This document shows positions 63,515-64,000 of a DNA stretch of 64,000 nucleotides, one piece after another. How positions within the stretch are numbered: position 1 is the stretch's first letter; every line of letters begins with the position of its first letter. The DNA lies in assembly GCA_012295275.1 (NCBI GenBank), contig CM022665.1:11748976-11812975 (forward strand). The letters run 5' to 3'. The stretch comes from Chrysomallon squamiferum (taxonomy: Eukaryota; Mollusca; Gastropoda; Neomphalida; Peltospiridae). The notes beneath the pieces are model-generated. The model saw only the letters and a program-made list of their open reading frames with translations. It did no database searches and was not told the origin of the DNA. The position numbers and the translations under genes were made by a program.

Positions 63515-63700
63515 AGTGGTCTGTTTGATTGGACCACTGATCGACAGGTCATAAAAAGCGCGGGGACAAAAAGTTCAAACAAATCGATTAGCGAAGAGGC
63601 GTGGCTTAGATAGCGCGAAGCAAATCGCGAGCGATAAGAGGAACATTTGCATATGGAAGCGCCACCTCCGAGCTGAAGTATATTTACTTGGGTAAGGCGA
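63515..63700 (+). promoter_or_regulatory. Putative promoter of the terminal gene
   Basis: A 7-bp inverted repeat AGTGGTC (63515-63521) / GACCACT (63532-63538) brackets an inverted CCAAT box ATTGG (63528-63532). CATAAAAAG (63550-63558) is TATA-like and would place transcription start near 63580. Downstream are AGATAG (63608-63613) and GATAAG (63633-63638), both WGATAR or close to it, the POU octamer ATTTGCAT (63645-63652) and an overlapping E-box CATATG (63650-63655). A GTAAGG donor-like site at 63692 could end a non-coding first exon. Confidence 0.5.
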
Positions 63701-63897
63701 GATTTGCTATAATTTTACCATTGCTCGCTGTGAAGTGTTCTGTGTCGCGATAGAGTCGTCGTATCTAGTGTTGTTAAAGAAAACTGTGCCGTACTCACAT
63801 CAAGTACGGTTATTTTTTATTTATTTGTATTTATACATATATCTCTTTCACGCTGGATAGTTACGAATCGAAGCTGGAGTCGCCGTACCCCACCAGC

Positions 63898-64000
63898 ATG
63901 CTGGCGGCGAAGTCGCCCTACGACACCGCCAGCACCGGCAACTACAGCCACATGACAACAATGCCAAGCATCAGCAGCATGGGCTCCATGCCCATGGCAA
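63898..64000 (+). CDS. 5' end of a Met/Ser-rich transcription-factor-like protein, possibly FoxA (fork head); runs off the window
   Basis: The frame from ATG 63898 gives MLAAKSPYDTASTGNYSHMT and continues Met/Ser-rich (SSMGSMPMA) to the window end. GC-rich third positions contrast sharply with the rest of the window and indicate real coding sequence. The frame is open upstream to 63778, and the codons 63859-63897 (SYESKLESPYPTS) also look coding. The start could therefore lie further 5' behind an intron, for example using the AG at 63859-63860. A short ML start with Met/Ser repeats resembles FoxA N-termini, which precede the forkhead domain. That domain is outside the window, so the family is a guess; other developmental regulators with low-complexity N-termini fit too. 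Confidence 0.55.
   Translation, partial: MLAAKSPYDTASTGNYSHMTTMPSISSMGSMPMA

Overview
The window is animal nuclear DNA: AT-rich, intron-containing and crowded with microsatellites (TAA/TTA, TAG, TTG, CA/TG, TATG, GA/CT, long A/T runs). It has no operons, bacterial genes or CRISPR arrays. The repeat style, the very large non-coding spacing and the two gene ends suggest a lophotrochozoan, perhaps a mollusc with an expanded genome such as a cephalopod. That assignment is inference.

One gene is solid. A five-coding-exon selenoprotein W gene lies on the + strand at 3182-7962. Its in-frame TGA (Sec) sits in a 25-nt microexon, and a textbook SECIS element lies at 8856-8916 in the 3' UTR. The splice junctions reconstruct a 118-residue protein with a C-G-G-U redox motif and the SelW signature LIHSKKNGDG. 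A roughly 130-bp near-perfect inverted repeat lies in intron 1. Two poly(A) signals between the stop codon and the SECIS, together with a strong GC-AG splice pair, suggest a 3' UTR intron.

From about 9.2 kb to 63.5 kb I see no convincing gene. This 54-kb interval alternates low-complexity DNA with some twenty islands of unique, more CpG-containing sequence of 200-1600 bp. Several islands hold consensus-like FOX, SOX, NKX2, GATA, TCF or CRE/E-box sites. The layout resembles the regulatory desert of a developmental gene.

The last 100-150 bases change sharply to GC-rich coding sequence. They open a reading frame, starting at 63898 or slightly upstream, rich in Met and Ser and running off the window. 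It resembles the N-terminus of a developmental transcription factor, with FoxA/fork head the best guess. About 350 bp upstream is a promoter-like segment with an inverted CCAAT box, a TATA-like element, GATA motifs and a POU octamer. The simplest reading is selenoprotein W at the left, a cis-regulatory desert in the middle, and the start of a transcription-factor gene at the right.
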